Made by a program: the position numbers and the translations under genes. The notes below the pieces were generated by a model. That model had not been told where the DNA came from, did no database searches, and saw only the letters and a program-made list of their open reading frames with translations. 13,759 nt of DNA, from assembly GCA_964492425.1 (NCBI GenBank), contig CAZBKB010000025.1:1-13759 (forward strand), written 5' to 3'. Every line of letters begins with the position of its first letter. The first letter of the stretch is position 1. Shown here one piece after another: positions 1-6,083 of the stretch. This stretch comes from LBZV01 sp000993855 (GTDB taxonomy: Bacteria > Patescibacteriota > Microgenomatia > Curtissbacterales > GWA2-41-24).

Positions 1-103
1 CGCTTGTATTATCTTCTACCTTTTTTTCACCAGAAAAGTAGTACCCAAAAAATCCGGCAACAGAAACCAAAACAACTACCAGAACAGCCAATGCAAATCT
101 CAT
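1..103 (-). CDS. Partial membrane-anchored protein, N-terminus only
   Basis: A minus-strand frame starts at the ATG at 103-101 and runs off the left edge, giving 34 complete residues. It begins MRFALAVLVVVLVSVAGFF, a basic residue followed by about 18 hydrophobic ones, and then turns polar and charged (SGEKKVEDNTS). That is the pattern of an uncleaved signal anchor or signal peptide with the mature part outside the membrane; I see no lipobox cysteine. It lies 32 bp downstream of the 55-aa gene at 136-303 on the same strand, so the two are probably co-transcribed. There is no clear Shine-Dalgarno site before the ATG. The function cannot be told from this fragment. Confidence 0.6.
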   Translation of the reverse strand, partial: MRFALAVLVVVLVSVAGFFGYYFSGEKKVEDNTS

Positions 104-135
104 TAGAATATTTTATCAGCAATATCAGAAACTAT

Positions 136-303
136 TTAAAGAGCTGGGGCAACCAAAAAGGTAACGGTAATGGTTAAAATGTTTACAACTGCAAGGATCA
201 ATATCAACATCTCGTGTAATTCCCTTTGCCCAAGAGTATGCGGCTCAAACAAACTGATAGATACCTTATCAATCAAATGCTCTTGCGACGCAACATAATC
301 CAT
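136..303 (-). CDS. Small single-TM membrane protein, 55 aa, unknown
   Basis: The gene runs from the ATG at 303-301 to the TAA at 138-136. The first 31 residues are polar (MDYVASQEHL... then HTLGQRELHE) and residues about 32-54 are one hydrophobic stretch (MLILILAVVNILTITVTFLV) ending four residues before the stop. It would therefore be a short cytoplasmic or surface tail with one C-terminal membrane segment. I do not recognise a family. A strong promoter (TTGACA, 16 bp, TATAAA at 350-323) lies directly upstream, which is the main support for this being a real gene. It is probably the first gene of an operon with the partial gene at 1-103. Its promoter is divergent from that of the 57-aa membrane protein at 440. 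Confidence 0.6.
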   Translation of the reverse strand: MDYVASQEHLIDKVSISLFEPHTLGQRELHEMLILILAVVNILTITVTFLVAPAL

Positions 304-322
304 ATTCAATACCTAACTTTAC

Positions 323-350
323 TTTATATAACCTTCACTACGTTTGTCAA
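323..350 (-). promoter_or_regulatory. Sigma-70-like promoter for the 55-aa gene
   Basis: On the minus strand, TTGACA (350-345, perfect -35) is separated by 16 bp from TATAAA (328-323, 5 of 6 to TATAAT). Transcription would start near 316, leaving a leader of about 13 nt before the ATG at 303. The leader contains a weak AGGT, so this gene may have a short leader rather than none. Confidence 0.6.
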
Positions 351-372
351 GAAAAATCATGTCGAATTTAGT

Positions 373-388
373 TCTAGTAAAAACTAGA
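373..388. repeat. Short inverted repeat between divergent promoters
   Basis: TCTAGT and ACTAGA form a perfect 6-bp inverted repeat around AAAA. It sits between the two divergent promoters, 10 bp upstream of the -35 box at 399. It could be an operator or chance; with 6-bp arms in AT-rich DNA the support is weak. Confidence 0.3.
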
Positions 389-398
389 CATCGGACAT

Positions 399-428
399 TT
401 GACTCAAAAAGATAAATAGTGTAATACT
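399..428 (+). promoter_or_regulatory. Promoter for the 57-aa membrane protein
   Basis: TTGACT (399-404) is followed after 18 bp by AATACT (423-428), with TG at 420-421 giving an extended -10 (TGtAATACT). The -10 ends 11 nt before the ATG at 440, so the transcript would have a leader of about 5 nt. Confidence 0.5.
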
Positions 429-439
429 TAAAAAAATAA

Positions 440-613
440 ATGCTAAAAAAAGTCGGTATTCTAAACATCGCATTTGTAATTGGTCTTATCATCTTCACAA
501 TAATTGTTTTTCGCCTTAGCGTAGGTTGGTTCACAGTGGTCATGCCTATTTTTGCAACTTTGATTTTTGTCATGATTCTGTGCTCCCAAGACGAAAAAGG
601 AAATTCTAAATAG
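440..613 (+). CDS. Small two-TM membrane protein, 57 aa, unknown
   Basis: The gene runs from the ATG at 440 to the TAG at 611-613. It starts MLKKVGILN and has two hydrophobic segments, residues about 6-23 and 31-48, separated by a short FRLSVGW turn. A polar tail ends in QDEKGNSK. By the positive-inside rule the lysines at both ends suggest that both termini are cytoplasmic. No family is recognised. Support comes from the promoter at 399-428 and from the protein-like hydrophobicity pattern. Minus-strand reading frames covering the same DNA (319-618, 461-643) give no coherent domain and I treat them as shadows. The ZIP transporter starts 42 bp downstream with its own promoter. Confidence 0.55.
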   Translation: MLKKVGILNIAFVIGLIIFTIIVFRLSVGWFTVVMPIFATLIFVMILCSQDEKGNSK

Positions 614-617
614 TTCA

Positions 618-647
618 TTGACAGAAATACAACTCACTGACAATAAT
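618..647 (+). promoter_or_regulatory. Promoter placing the ZIP transcript start at its GTG
   Basis: TTGACA (618-623, perfect) is separated by 18 bp from AATAAT (642-647, 5 of 6). The -10 ends 8 nt before the GTG at 656, so transcription would begin about 2 nt before the start codon, an essentially leaderless mRNA. There is no Shine-Dalgarno sequence, consistent with that reading. Confidence 0.6.
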
Positions 648-655
648 CATACATA

Positions 656-1390
656 GTGACGACACTTGCATTAATTATCTCCTTTACACTCATAGGCAGC
701 ATCGCATCACTCGCCGGTAGCCTTCTTCTTATTATTAAAAAGAGTATCACGGAATCATTTTCTAATCATCTCATCAGTTTCGCCGCAGGTATTTTAATTT
801 CGGTAGCATTTCTTGATCTTTTGCCAGAAGCAGCTGAAAAAGCACAAACCAAACTAATTTTTGTCCCAACACTCCTTGGCTTCATTATTTTTTTTATTTC
901 AGAAAGATTTATTAGGGTTTTTCACTATCATCACGGCCACGGTCAAAAACCCAGCACTTATCTTGTACTAATTGGAGACGGTATACACAATTTTGTAGAC
1001 GGAATCGCAATAACAACCGGATTTGTCACTGGAACCCCAACAGGTATTGCCACTTCACTTGCAGTTGCGGCCCACGAAATTCCGCAAGAAATAGCCGACA
1101 TGAGTATTCTTCTAGCAAATGGTCTAAGCAAAAAAAAAGCGCTTTTCTATAACTTTTTGTCTGCATTAACTGCTCTTTTGGGGGCACTAATCGCCTATTT
1201 TTTTGCAAGATTCATTCACGAGAATTTGTATATTTTCTTATCCATAACCGCAGGCTTCTTCATCTATATCTCTGCAAGCGACTTAATTCCCAGTCTCCAT
1301 GAAAAGCTTACAGAAAACCGTGCGACTAACACAATCATCTTTTTGCTTGGGATAATCTCTGTTTTCATTTTTAAAACTTATCTCGACTGA
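656..1390 (+). CDS. ZIP-family divalent metal transporter
   Basis: This is a 244-aa polytopic membrane protein of the ZIP (zinc/iron permease) family, which moves Zn2+ or related divalent ions into the cytoplasm. Eight hydrophobic segments can be drawn. The two metal-site motifs are intact: HNFVDG (residues 111-116, TM4) and HEIPQEIADM (140-149, TM5), with H111, N112, D115, H140, E141 and E145 as expected ligands. A histidine-rich loop, FHYHHGHG (89-96), lies before TM4 where ZIP proteins usually carry their variable metal-sensing loop. DLLPEA (54-59) and DLIPSLHE (209-216) are further family landmarks. The start is GTG; an in-frame TAA lies four codons upstream and no earlier start fits. The 3' end overlaps the glycosylase gene tail-to-tail by 13 bp. 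The family call is firm; the metal is inferred. Confidence 0.95.
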   Translation: MTTLALIISFTLIGSIASLAGSLLLIIKKSITESFSNHLISFAAGILISVAFLDLLPEAAEKAQTKLIFVPTLLGFIIFFISERFIRVFHYHHGHGQKPSTYLVLIGDGIHNFVDGIAITTGFVTGTPTGIATSLAVAAHEIPQEIADMSILLANGLSKKKALFYNFLSALTALLGALIAYFFARFIHENLYIFLSITAGFFIYISASDLIPSLHEKLTENRATNTIIFLLGIISVFIFKTYLD

Positions 1391-1914
1391 TACAGTTTTT
1401 CAGTTAGCGAAAAATTCCAGAGTTTATCTTTCCATTTTTTAGCATAATCCACTCCAACCCTTTTTTTTACAGCAACATCACGATTTCCAACAACTATTCC
1501 TCGATCCTCAAACCACAAACCAGCCTTCGTCCCAACCTTCAAACTATTCATATCCCCATCAACATTCAAATCTTTCGTAACCCTGCCTGGACCGCTGTGC
1601 CCTTCTACGCCCCTTATCAAAACCGCACCTGGATCACCCGTTTTGCCACACACTATATTCAACATCCAATGCATCCCATATATAAAATAGACGTAAAAAA
1701 TCCCCGCCTCACCCCACATAAGCTTGTTTCTTTTTGTTCTTCCAAATCTTGCATGTGAAGCTAAATCCTCGCTACCACCATACGCCTCTGCCTCCACAAC
1801 CATATGAGAAGCACAAACATTACCAATTTTTCTAACCAAGTATTTACCGATTAGCTTTCGGGCAACTTGGTCACTATTCTGTTTAAAAAACTCGAGCCTT
1901 AAAATCTTGCGCAT
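1378..1914 (-). CDS. mpg: 3-methyladenine DNA glycosylase (AAG/MPG family)
   Basis: This 178-aa protein excises alkylated and deaminated purines (3-methyladenine, hypoxanthine, ethenoadenine) as the first step of base excision repair. It matches the AAG/MPG fold along its length. EAEAYGG (41-47) contains E43, equivalent to the catalytic Glu125 of human AAG, and Y45 (Tyr127). H54 in DLASHA matches His136. FYVYFIYGMH (73-82) supplies Y76 and Y79, matching Tyr159 and the base-flipping Tyr162. AVLIRGVE and SGPGRVTK follow as usual. It is slightly shorter than the typical ~190-200 aa bacterial enzyme. The ATG at 1914 is the natural start. It is transcribed divergently from the methyltransferase-like gene. 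Confidence 0.95.
   Translation of the reverse strand: MRKILRLEFFKQNSDQVARKLIGKYLVRKIGNVCASHMVVEAEAYGGSEDLASHARFGRTKRNKLMWGEAGIFYVYFIYGMHWMLNIVCGKTGDPGAVLIRGVEGHSGPGRVTKDLNVDGDMNSLKVGTKAGLWFEDRGIVVGNRDVAVKKRVGVDYAKKWKDKLWNFSLTEKLYQSR
1385..1400 (+). terminator. Weak possible terminator across the ZIP stop
   Basis: ACTG-ATA-CAGT (1386-1396) is followed by a run of T to 1400. The stem is only 4 bp plus one possible G-U pair, so termination efficiency would be low. It overlaps the 3' end of the convergent glycosylase gene. Confidence 0.25.
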
Positions 1915-1926
1915 TTAGTGTCATCA

Positions 1927-1955
1927 ATAATCCCAAAAACTAATTTTGCAGGCAA
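1927..1955 (-). promoter_or_regulatory. Probable promoter of the glycosylase gene
   Basis: On the minus strand, TTGCCT (1955-1950) and GATTAT (1932-1927) are 17 bp apart, each 4 of 6 to consensus. The -10 ends 12 nt before the ATG, leaving about a 5-nt leader. Confidence 0.35.
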
Positions 1956-1975
1956 ACTTTTAAAAAAGCCGCAAG

Positions 1976-1986
1976 TGCTATATATT
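1976..1986 (+). promoter_or_regulatory. Extended -10 promoter of the methyltransferase-like gene
   Basis: TGcTATATA (1976-1984) is an extended -10; the overlapping TATATT (1981-1986) ends 6 nt before the ATG at 1993. Either register puts the transcript start at or within 2 nt of the ATG. No convincing -35 box is seen, which an extended -10 can tolerate. Confidence 0.4.
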
Positions 1987-1992
1987 TAAGTC

Positions 1993-2424
1993 ATGGGAAA
2001 ATATCTCTTTTATATACAACTGACCCTCATAATGTCACTGTTTTATTTTGGTGATTTAGACAACCTTCTTTCAAACACACTCGCAACATTCCTGTTTACA
2101 CTCGGTACATTACTCGCCTTGTGGGCATTTTATAACATGGGCTCAAAAAATTACTCCCCATTCCCTGAACCAAGGCCAACAGGCAAATTCACCCAAAGTG
2201 GAGTATACAAATATATCCGACATCCCATGTATGCAGGATTAATGCTAATTACCTCTTCTCTATTTCTCTCAAATCTTAATTTTACTTCCTTTGTGCTTTA
2301 TGCTGCGCTCCTTTATGTTCTAGACGAAAAAGCTACCCTAGAAGAAACTCTGCTTGCCAAACTCCATCCAGCCTACCCCAAATACATGGAAAAAACAAAA
2401 AAGTTCATCCCGTTTATTTACTGA
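1993..2424 (+). CDS. Isoprenylcysteine carboxyl methyltransferase-like protein
   Basis: This 143-aa membrane protein belongs to the isoprenylcysteine carboxyl methyltransferase / phospholipid methyltransferase superfamily (SAM-dependent, active site at the membrane). It has hydrophobic segments at about 4-19, 30-48, 79-94 and 97-111. The hallmark is GVYKYIRHPMYAG (70-82), where RHPMYAG is the SAM-binding motif that recurs in the family, followed by the C-terminal E-E-x-L then Y-x-x-Y then KKFIP pattern (117-140). At 143 aa it is a compact member. Bacteria do not prenylate CAAX proteins, so the natural substrate is unknown; a lipid or small-molecule acceptor is possible. The 3' end overlaps the 363-aa gene tail-to-tail by 7 bp. 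The family call is firm, the substrate open. Confidence 0.88.
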   Translation: MGKYLFYIQLTLIMSLFYFGDLDNLLSNTLATFLFTLGTLLALWAFYNMGSKNYSPFPEPRPTGKFTQSGVYKYIRHPMYAGLMLITSSLFLSNLNFTSFVLYAALLYVLDEKATLEETLLAKLHPAYPKYMEKTKKFIPFIY

Positions 2425-3509
2425 TTACCGGAAGGCTGAGCAGCACCACCATATTTCTGTCTCAATTCATCAAATTCTGACTGTGTCTTCACTTCAGACT
2501 CTATAGCCTCTTTAAAGATCTTGCCTGTTTGGGATTTCTGGGCAACAGAAACTGTCTCTTCCCTTATCTTGGTATTTCGCTCAAGCTGCCGCTTTCCAAA
2601 TTCTGTCAATTTAGAAACTGCTGCAGTATCGCCCTCAAGACTATCACCTCTTAAATCATTAAGCATATCTTTTAAGGTTACGGCCATATCCTCTTGTGTT
2701 TCAAGAGCCAAAACATAAAATTCCTTGTTGTCCTCAGGTACATCTGACAATGCTTTTAATCTTTGAACCGCCTCATCTGCAAGGCCAGATAAATTTTCAA
2801 CATAAGCAGCTCTTTCAGATCTGGGTGAACCTAAATTATATATGCTCAAAAGCTTGTTAAGCTCAAGATTATATTCCCCGCCCATAGCATTAAGCATGTC
2901 AACTCTAAAACTCTCATACATATAAAGTTTGTTCATTCCATCTTCTTGTTTATCCAAATATTCACTATAGTGTTTGTTAAGTTCTCCAACATCGCCACCT
3001 ACCCTAAATTTTGCTTTATTCTTCTTTGCATCAGAAATGCGCGTTTGAATAGATTTAACACTATCAAAATCTTTCTTTGCATCAGCCAGAGCCTCAACAA
3101 AATCAATAGATTGTGAGATATCAAAATATATCCCCTTCGATATCTCAAATGACGATGAAAAGTCATTAAATGCTGAATCAGTACCTTTATTAAGGCCTGC
3201 CAAATCTGTCTTAAAATTTTTAAAATCAGCATCGGTTTGGATAAAATAATCACCTGCTTGAGATTTAGGTATCTTTATAAAGTACACAAAATAAAAAACT
3301 CCGATGGTGGCAATAAGAAAAAGTATTGCAATCATTTTAATAACATGAGTGCGCCACCTATTTCTAGCTTTTCCTTCTAAAGTTGATTGCTCCTTGCTAA
3401 CCAAGTCATTGTTTATCGCAGGGGGAGAAGCAGGTACTGTCGTCTGATTATCGGAACCAGACTGATTCACTTGCACAAATGGTGAAAATTGCTTGTCAGT
3501 TTCAGGCAT
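2418..3509 (-). CDS. Single-TM extracytoplasmic helical protein, 363 aa, unknown
   Basis: No family is recognised. The first ~50 residues are polar and low-complexity (S, Q, T, P), followed by a basic patch ARNRWRTH (48-55) and one membrane segment at about 57-78 (IKMIAILFLIATIGVFYFVYF). The remaining ~280 residues are hydrophilic, mostly helical in pattern and lacking cysteine, and end in a short G/A/P/Q tail. The positive-inside rule puts the long C-terminal part outside the cell. It could be a surface adhesin, scaffold or receptor-like protein. It has its own promoter (3546-3517) ending 7 nt before the ATG. It is divergent from the ABC exporter and convergent with the methyltransferase-like gene. 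Confidence 0.85.
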   Translation of the reverse strand: MPETDKQFSPFVQVNQSGSDNQTTVPASPPAINNDLVSKEQSTLEGKARNRWRTHVIKMIAILFLIATIGVFYFVYFIKIPKSQAGDYFIQTDADFKNFKTDLAGLNKGTDSAFNDFSSSFEISKGIYFDISQSIDFVEALADAKKDFDSVKSIQTRISDAKKNKAKFRVGGDVGELNKHYSEYLDKQEDGMNKLYMYESFRVDMLNAMGGEYNLELNKLLSIYNLGSPRSERAAYVENLSGLADEAVQRLKALSDVPEDNKEFYVLALETQEDMAVTLKDMLNDLRGDSLEGDTAAVSKLTEFGKRQLERNTKIREETVSVAQKSQTGKIFKEAIESEVKTQSEFDELRQKYGGAAQPSGNQ

Positions 3510-3516
3510 TGAAATT

Positions 3517-3546
3517 ATTATGGACCCACAAAATACCTCTCGTCAA
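3517..3546 (-). promoter_or_regulatory. Promoter of the 363-aa gene, leaderless spacing
   Basis: On the minus strand, TTGACG (3546-3541) is 18 bp from CATAAT (3522-3517, 5 of 6). The -10 ends 7 nt before the ATG at 3509, so the transcript would start at or one base from the start codon. No Shine-Dalgarno site is present. Confidence 0.65.
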
Positions 3547-3553
3547 TTAAGCC

Positions 3554-3583
3554 TTGACGATTAGCCAGAGGACGTTCGATACT
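3554..3583 (+). promoter_or_regulatory. Promoter of the ABC exporter, leaderless spacing
   Basis: TTGACG (3554-3559) is followed after 18 bp by GATACT (3578-3583, 4 of 6). The -10 ends 6 nt before the ATG at 3590, predicting a transcript that begins on that ATG. Its -35 is the mirror image of the -35 of the divergent gene, with 7 bp between them. Confidence 0.55.
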
Positions 3584-3589
3584 AATCGC

Positions 3590-5356
3590 ATGCAAAATAT
3601 CTTAAAAGTAATCAAAATATCAAAACCGTTGCATCACCTCGTATGGACAATTGCATCCTTAATACTTGTCTCCTCAGCCCTGGATCTTATACCACCAATC
3701 CTCTCAAAGTTCATAGTCGATGAGATTGTCAAAGAAGTTCAAAACCACTCAGGCAACTTTAACCGTCTTGTCACACTTATTATCATCTCTTTCTGTCTTT
3801 CAACAGTTGCACAAGTGCTAACAACAGCATCGGAGCGTCTTGGTGACCATTTCGCAGGAAGACTTAAAAAGTTTTTGACAGAAAAATTTTACGACAAAGT
3901 ACTTAGGCTTCCTCAACAATATTTTGACGGGGAAATTTCCGGAAAAATCTTCAATCAGCTAAACCGCGGTATTTTTACAATCCAAAATTTTATAAACGGA
4001 TCGACCAACTTTATGCTCCCAACATTTTTACAAAGTGTATTTACAATCGGCATATTAGCTTACTACAATATTCCTATTGCCATCTTCGTCGCAAGTCTTT
4101 TCCCTATCTATTTAACACTTTCCTACTATTCAACAAAAAAATGGGGAGAGCGAGAAGTTGAGAAGAATAAAATAGAAGATGTTTATCACGGTCGAATTAA
4201 CGAAGTCTTGGCAAACGTCAAACTTGTTAAAAGCTTCGGAAACGAAAAAAACGAATTCAATCTTGTCTCCAGGGGCCTAACAGCAGTAAATAAGATATAT
4301 GCTAATCAAAGCTGGACATTCCACAAATTCGATTTTACTCGCAACTTAAGCCTGATTTTGATTATTTTAGGAATCGATGTTGTCGCTTTTTATAATACGT
4401 TCCAGGGACACATTTCAATAGGCACACTGGTGCTTATTCTCCAAATGGTCAACCAGGCAAGACGTCCGCTCTTTGCGATGTCCTTTATTTTAACCAATAT
4501 ACAGCAAGCGGAAGCTGGTAGTCGCGAATATTTCGAAGTTTTATCTCTCCCCTCACACGAAAATTATCTAGCCATAAAAGGAAAAATGTTGAAACACCCA
4601 ACGATCGAATTTAAAAACGTATCTTTTAAATATGAAGAAAGCGACATGGTGCTTTCAAATATATCGTTCAAAATAGAAAGCGGCGAAAAAGTTGCGCTTG
4701 TCGGCCACTCCGGCCAAGGCAAAACTACCATAGTAAACCTTATAAATAAATTTTACGAACCAGCAAGTGGAGAAATCTTTCTTGCAACTAAGAGTTACAA
4801 AAATCTGTCACATCAGGTAGTGCGGGCAAATATTGCGCTTGTTTTTCAAGAAAGTGAACTATTTTCCTCAACCATCGCCGAAAATGTTGCCTATGGAAGT
4901 GAAAATGTTTCAAAAGGAAAACTTATCGAAGCCCTAAAAAAAGCAAACGCATGGGATTTCGTCCAAAAACTCCCCAAAGGTATCGAAAGTGAAATTGGCG
5001 AACGCGGTGTCAGGCTTTCTGGTGGCCAAAAACAAAGGATTCAAATCGCCCGAGCAATCTTAAAAAACTCGCCTATTTTAATTCTAGACGAAGCAACAAG
5101 CTCGCTTGACGCCAAATCTGAATACGAAGTTCAGGTTGCCCTTAAAAATTTAATGAGAGGCAAACTCGTAATAATTATCGCTCATCGGTTTTCCACAATC
5201 CAGAATGTTAATAAAATAATCGTCATCGGCGAAGGTAAAATTGTCGATTCTGGAACTCCGCAAGAACTCTCAATTCGAAAAGGCATTTACTCAGACTTAC
5301 TGCATTACCAAATCGAAGGCAACAGAAAGCTACTGGAAAAGTTTGAAATATATTAA
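3590..5356 (+). CDS. ABC exporter half-transporter (MsbA/MDR type)
   Basis: This 588-aa protein joins a six-TM exporter domain (about residues 10-310) to an ATP-binding domain (about 335-570), so it should work as a homodimer that pumps a lipid, peptide or drug out of the cell. All nucleotide-binding motifs are intact: Walker A GHSGQGKT (372-379), Q-loop Q420, signature LSGGQ (476-480), Walker B ILILDEATSSLD with catalytic E501, and switch H532. A longer frame would start at the TTG at 3554, but that TTG is the first half of the -35 box, so I take the ATG at 3590. AGAGGA at 3567-3572 is 17 nt from the ATG, too far for a ribosome site. No partner half-transporter is adjacent. Substrate unknown. 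Confidence 0.93.
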   Translation: MQNILKVIKISKPLHHLVWTIASLILVSSALDLIPPILSKFIVDEIVKEVQNHSGNFNRLVTLIIISFCLSTVAQVLTTASERLGDHFAGRLKKFLTEKFYDKVLRLPQQYFDGEISGKIFNQLNRGIFTIQNFINGSTNFMLPTFLQSVFTIGILAYYNIPIAIFVASLFPIYLTLSYYSTKKWGEREVEKNKIEDVYHGRINEVLANVKLVKSFGNEKNEFNLVSRGLTAVNKIYANQSWTFHKFDFTRNLSLILIILGIDVVAFYNTFQGHISIGTLVLILQMVNQARRPLFAMSFILTNIQQAEAGSREYFEVLSLPSHENYLAIKGKMLKHPTIEFKNVSFKYEESDMVLSNISFKIESGEKVALVGHSGQGKTTIVNLINKFYEPASGEIFLATKSYKNLSHQVVRANIALVFQESELFSSTIAENVAYGSENVSKGKLIEALKKANAWDFVQKLPKGIESEIGERGVRLSGGQKQRIQIARAILKNSPILILDEATSSLDAKSEYEVQVALKNLMRGKLVIIIAHRFSTIQNVNKIIVIGEGKIVDSGTPQELSIRKGIYSDLLHYQIEGNRKLLEKFEIY

Positions 5357-5363
5357 AAATTAG

Positions 5364-5386
5364 AAAAGTGTTTAGGGTTCACTTTT
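5364..5386 (+). terminator. AT-rich hairpin after the ABC exporter gene
   Basis: AAAAGTG (5364-5370) and CACTTTT (5380-5386) form a 7-bp stem around a 9-nt loop, 8 bp after the ABC stop codon. The T run is inside the stem and no separate U-tract follows, so it is a weak terminator at best; it could act on both strands. Confidence 0.4.
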
Positions 5387-5457
5387 GACTCAAGCAGAAA
5401 CGTTAGTGTTAGATTCCTTTAACCCTTTATTGTCTATAATAAAATCCACCGCATTGT

Positions 5458-5874
5458 TCACACCCGCCATTTCCTGGATGCGTTGCAAATAATGTACTGG
5501 TCGGAATTCTTTGGGTCAGGAATCATTTTCCAATTCTCGCTAATACCCCTACACAGTACATCACTATTACCCCTTATTCTTTCTTCATTGCTTAAGCTCT
5601 CTCTGGCCTCGCTCATACCTTCCATCTCTCCTTTCGGACTAGGTGCCAAAGCAGGCACAGCGTAACCGACAATTTCGTCAACATGCCCATTAAATTTATC
5701 TATTTCATCACTTTCTTGCTGCGGCATATGAAGCATAGTCGACCTTATACGTAAAACATTTGTTCCTGATGTTAAAAGTAACAAAAGCAATAAAACAGTT
5801 AGGCTGAAATAAGGGTGTGGAATTCTAAAAATTAAACCTCTAGCCCTAGGGTAATTATGAAATACCGAATGCAT
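5458..5874 (-). CDS. TM-anchored small protein with peritrophin-like C-terminus
   Basis: This 138-aa frame has a basic N-terminus, one strong membrane segment at about 24-35 (SLTVLLLLLLLTSG) and a polar, acidic middle (40-100). Its C-terminus reads C-R-G at 108-110, then IPDPKNSDQYIIC ending at C130. The spacing and the D-P-x-N then Y-x-x-C pattern resemble the first half of a chitin-binding type 2 (CBM14, peritrophin-A) domain, with the second cysteine replaced by serine. The domain is cut short by TGA at 5460-5458. A one-base shift continues as CEQCGGFYYRQ, see findings. A TATAAT overlaps the ATG and would put transcription inside the frame, so the start is uncertain. The family assignment is tentative. 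Confidence 0.6.
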   Translation of the reverse strand: MHSVFHNYPRARGLIFRIPHPYFSLTVLLLLLLLTSGTNVLRIRSTMLHMPQQESDEIDKFNGHVDEIVGYAVPALAPSPKGEMEGMSEARESLSNEERIRGNSDVLCRGISENWKMIPDPKNSDQYIICNASRKWRV

Positions 5875-5920
5875 TATAGAAGGACAGGGCTATATTCCAA
5901 TTTACAAGCATTTTGCTATC

Positions 5921-5950
5921 TTGTGCAATCCCCAACATATTTGATATAAT
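5921..5950 (+). promoter_or_regulatory. Orphan extended -10 promoter
   Basis: TATAAT (5945-5950, perfect) is preceded by TGA at 5942-5944, a full extended -10. TTGTGC (5921-5926) lies 18 bp upstream as a poor -35. No plus-strand gene follows; a strong terminator begins 33 nt later. Confidence 0.5.
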
Positions 5951-5956
5951 AATTTA

Positions 5957-6010
5957 CAACCATTTTTGTTAACCTCAACCTTAATTGCCAAATCGGCAAT
6001 TTTTTTTGTT
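5957..6010 (+). ncRNA. Possible ~55-nt short RNA
   Basis: An extended -10 promoter and an intrinsic terminator on the plus strand enclose about 26 unstructured bases and the terminator hairpin, with no open reading frame of note. The product would be a ~50-55-nt RNA antisense to the 3' untranslated end of the sugar dehydrogenase transcript. The ends are predicted only. It could equally be a remnant leader or a roadblock between the two minus-strand genes. Confidence 0.35.
5983..6007 (+). terminator. Strong intrinsic terminator, plus strand
   Basis: AATTGCC (5983-5989) pairs with GGCAATT (5995-6001) around a 5-nt loop, followed by T to 6007, then G and eight more T. The U-tract exists only in the plus direction. 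The nearest plus-strand gene, the ABC exporter, ended over 600 bp earlier, so the obvious partner is the promoter at 5921-5950. Confidence 0.7.
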
Positions 6011-6028
6011 TTTTTTGCAAAAAAACAA
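6006..6028. repeat. A/T palindrome after the terminator
   Basis: TTG and seven T (6006-6015) are mirrored by seven A and CAA (6019-6028), a 10-bp inverted repeat with a 3-nt centre. It lies 56 bp beyond the dehydrogenase stop and could help end that minus-strand transcript. Confidence 0.4.
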
Positions 6029-6083
6029 GCAATATATCACAAAAAAGTTCTAAATAGGAAAAATTTACGCCAAAAACACTAGT

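Noticed and set aside
319..643. Two overlapping minus-strand frames (99 and 60 aa)
   Set aside because: They have no coherent domain pattern, conflict with the promoter and frame of the plus-strand 57-aa membrane protein, and the larger one runs across the divergent promoter boxes.
5435..5440. Plus-strand TATAAT as a promoter
   Set aside because: No -35 at a usable distance and no plus-strand gene follows; single hexamers are expected by chance in AT-rich DNA.
5873..5894. TTGGAA-16-TATAAT on the minus strand as promoter of the peritrophin-like gene
   Set aside because: The -10 overlaps the ATG at 5874, so transcription would begin inside the gene, and no in-frame ATG or GTG follows before the membrane segment. 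It may be chance.
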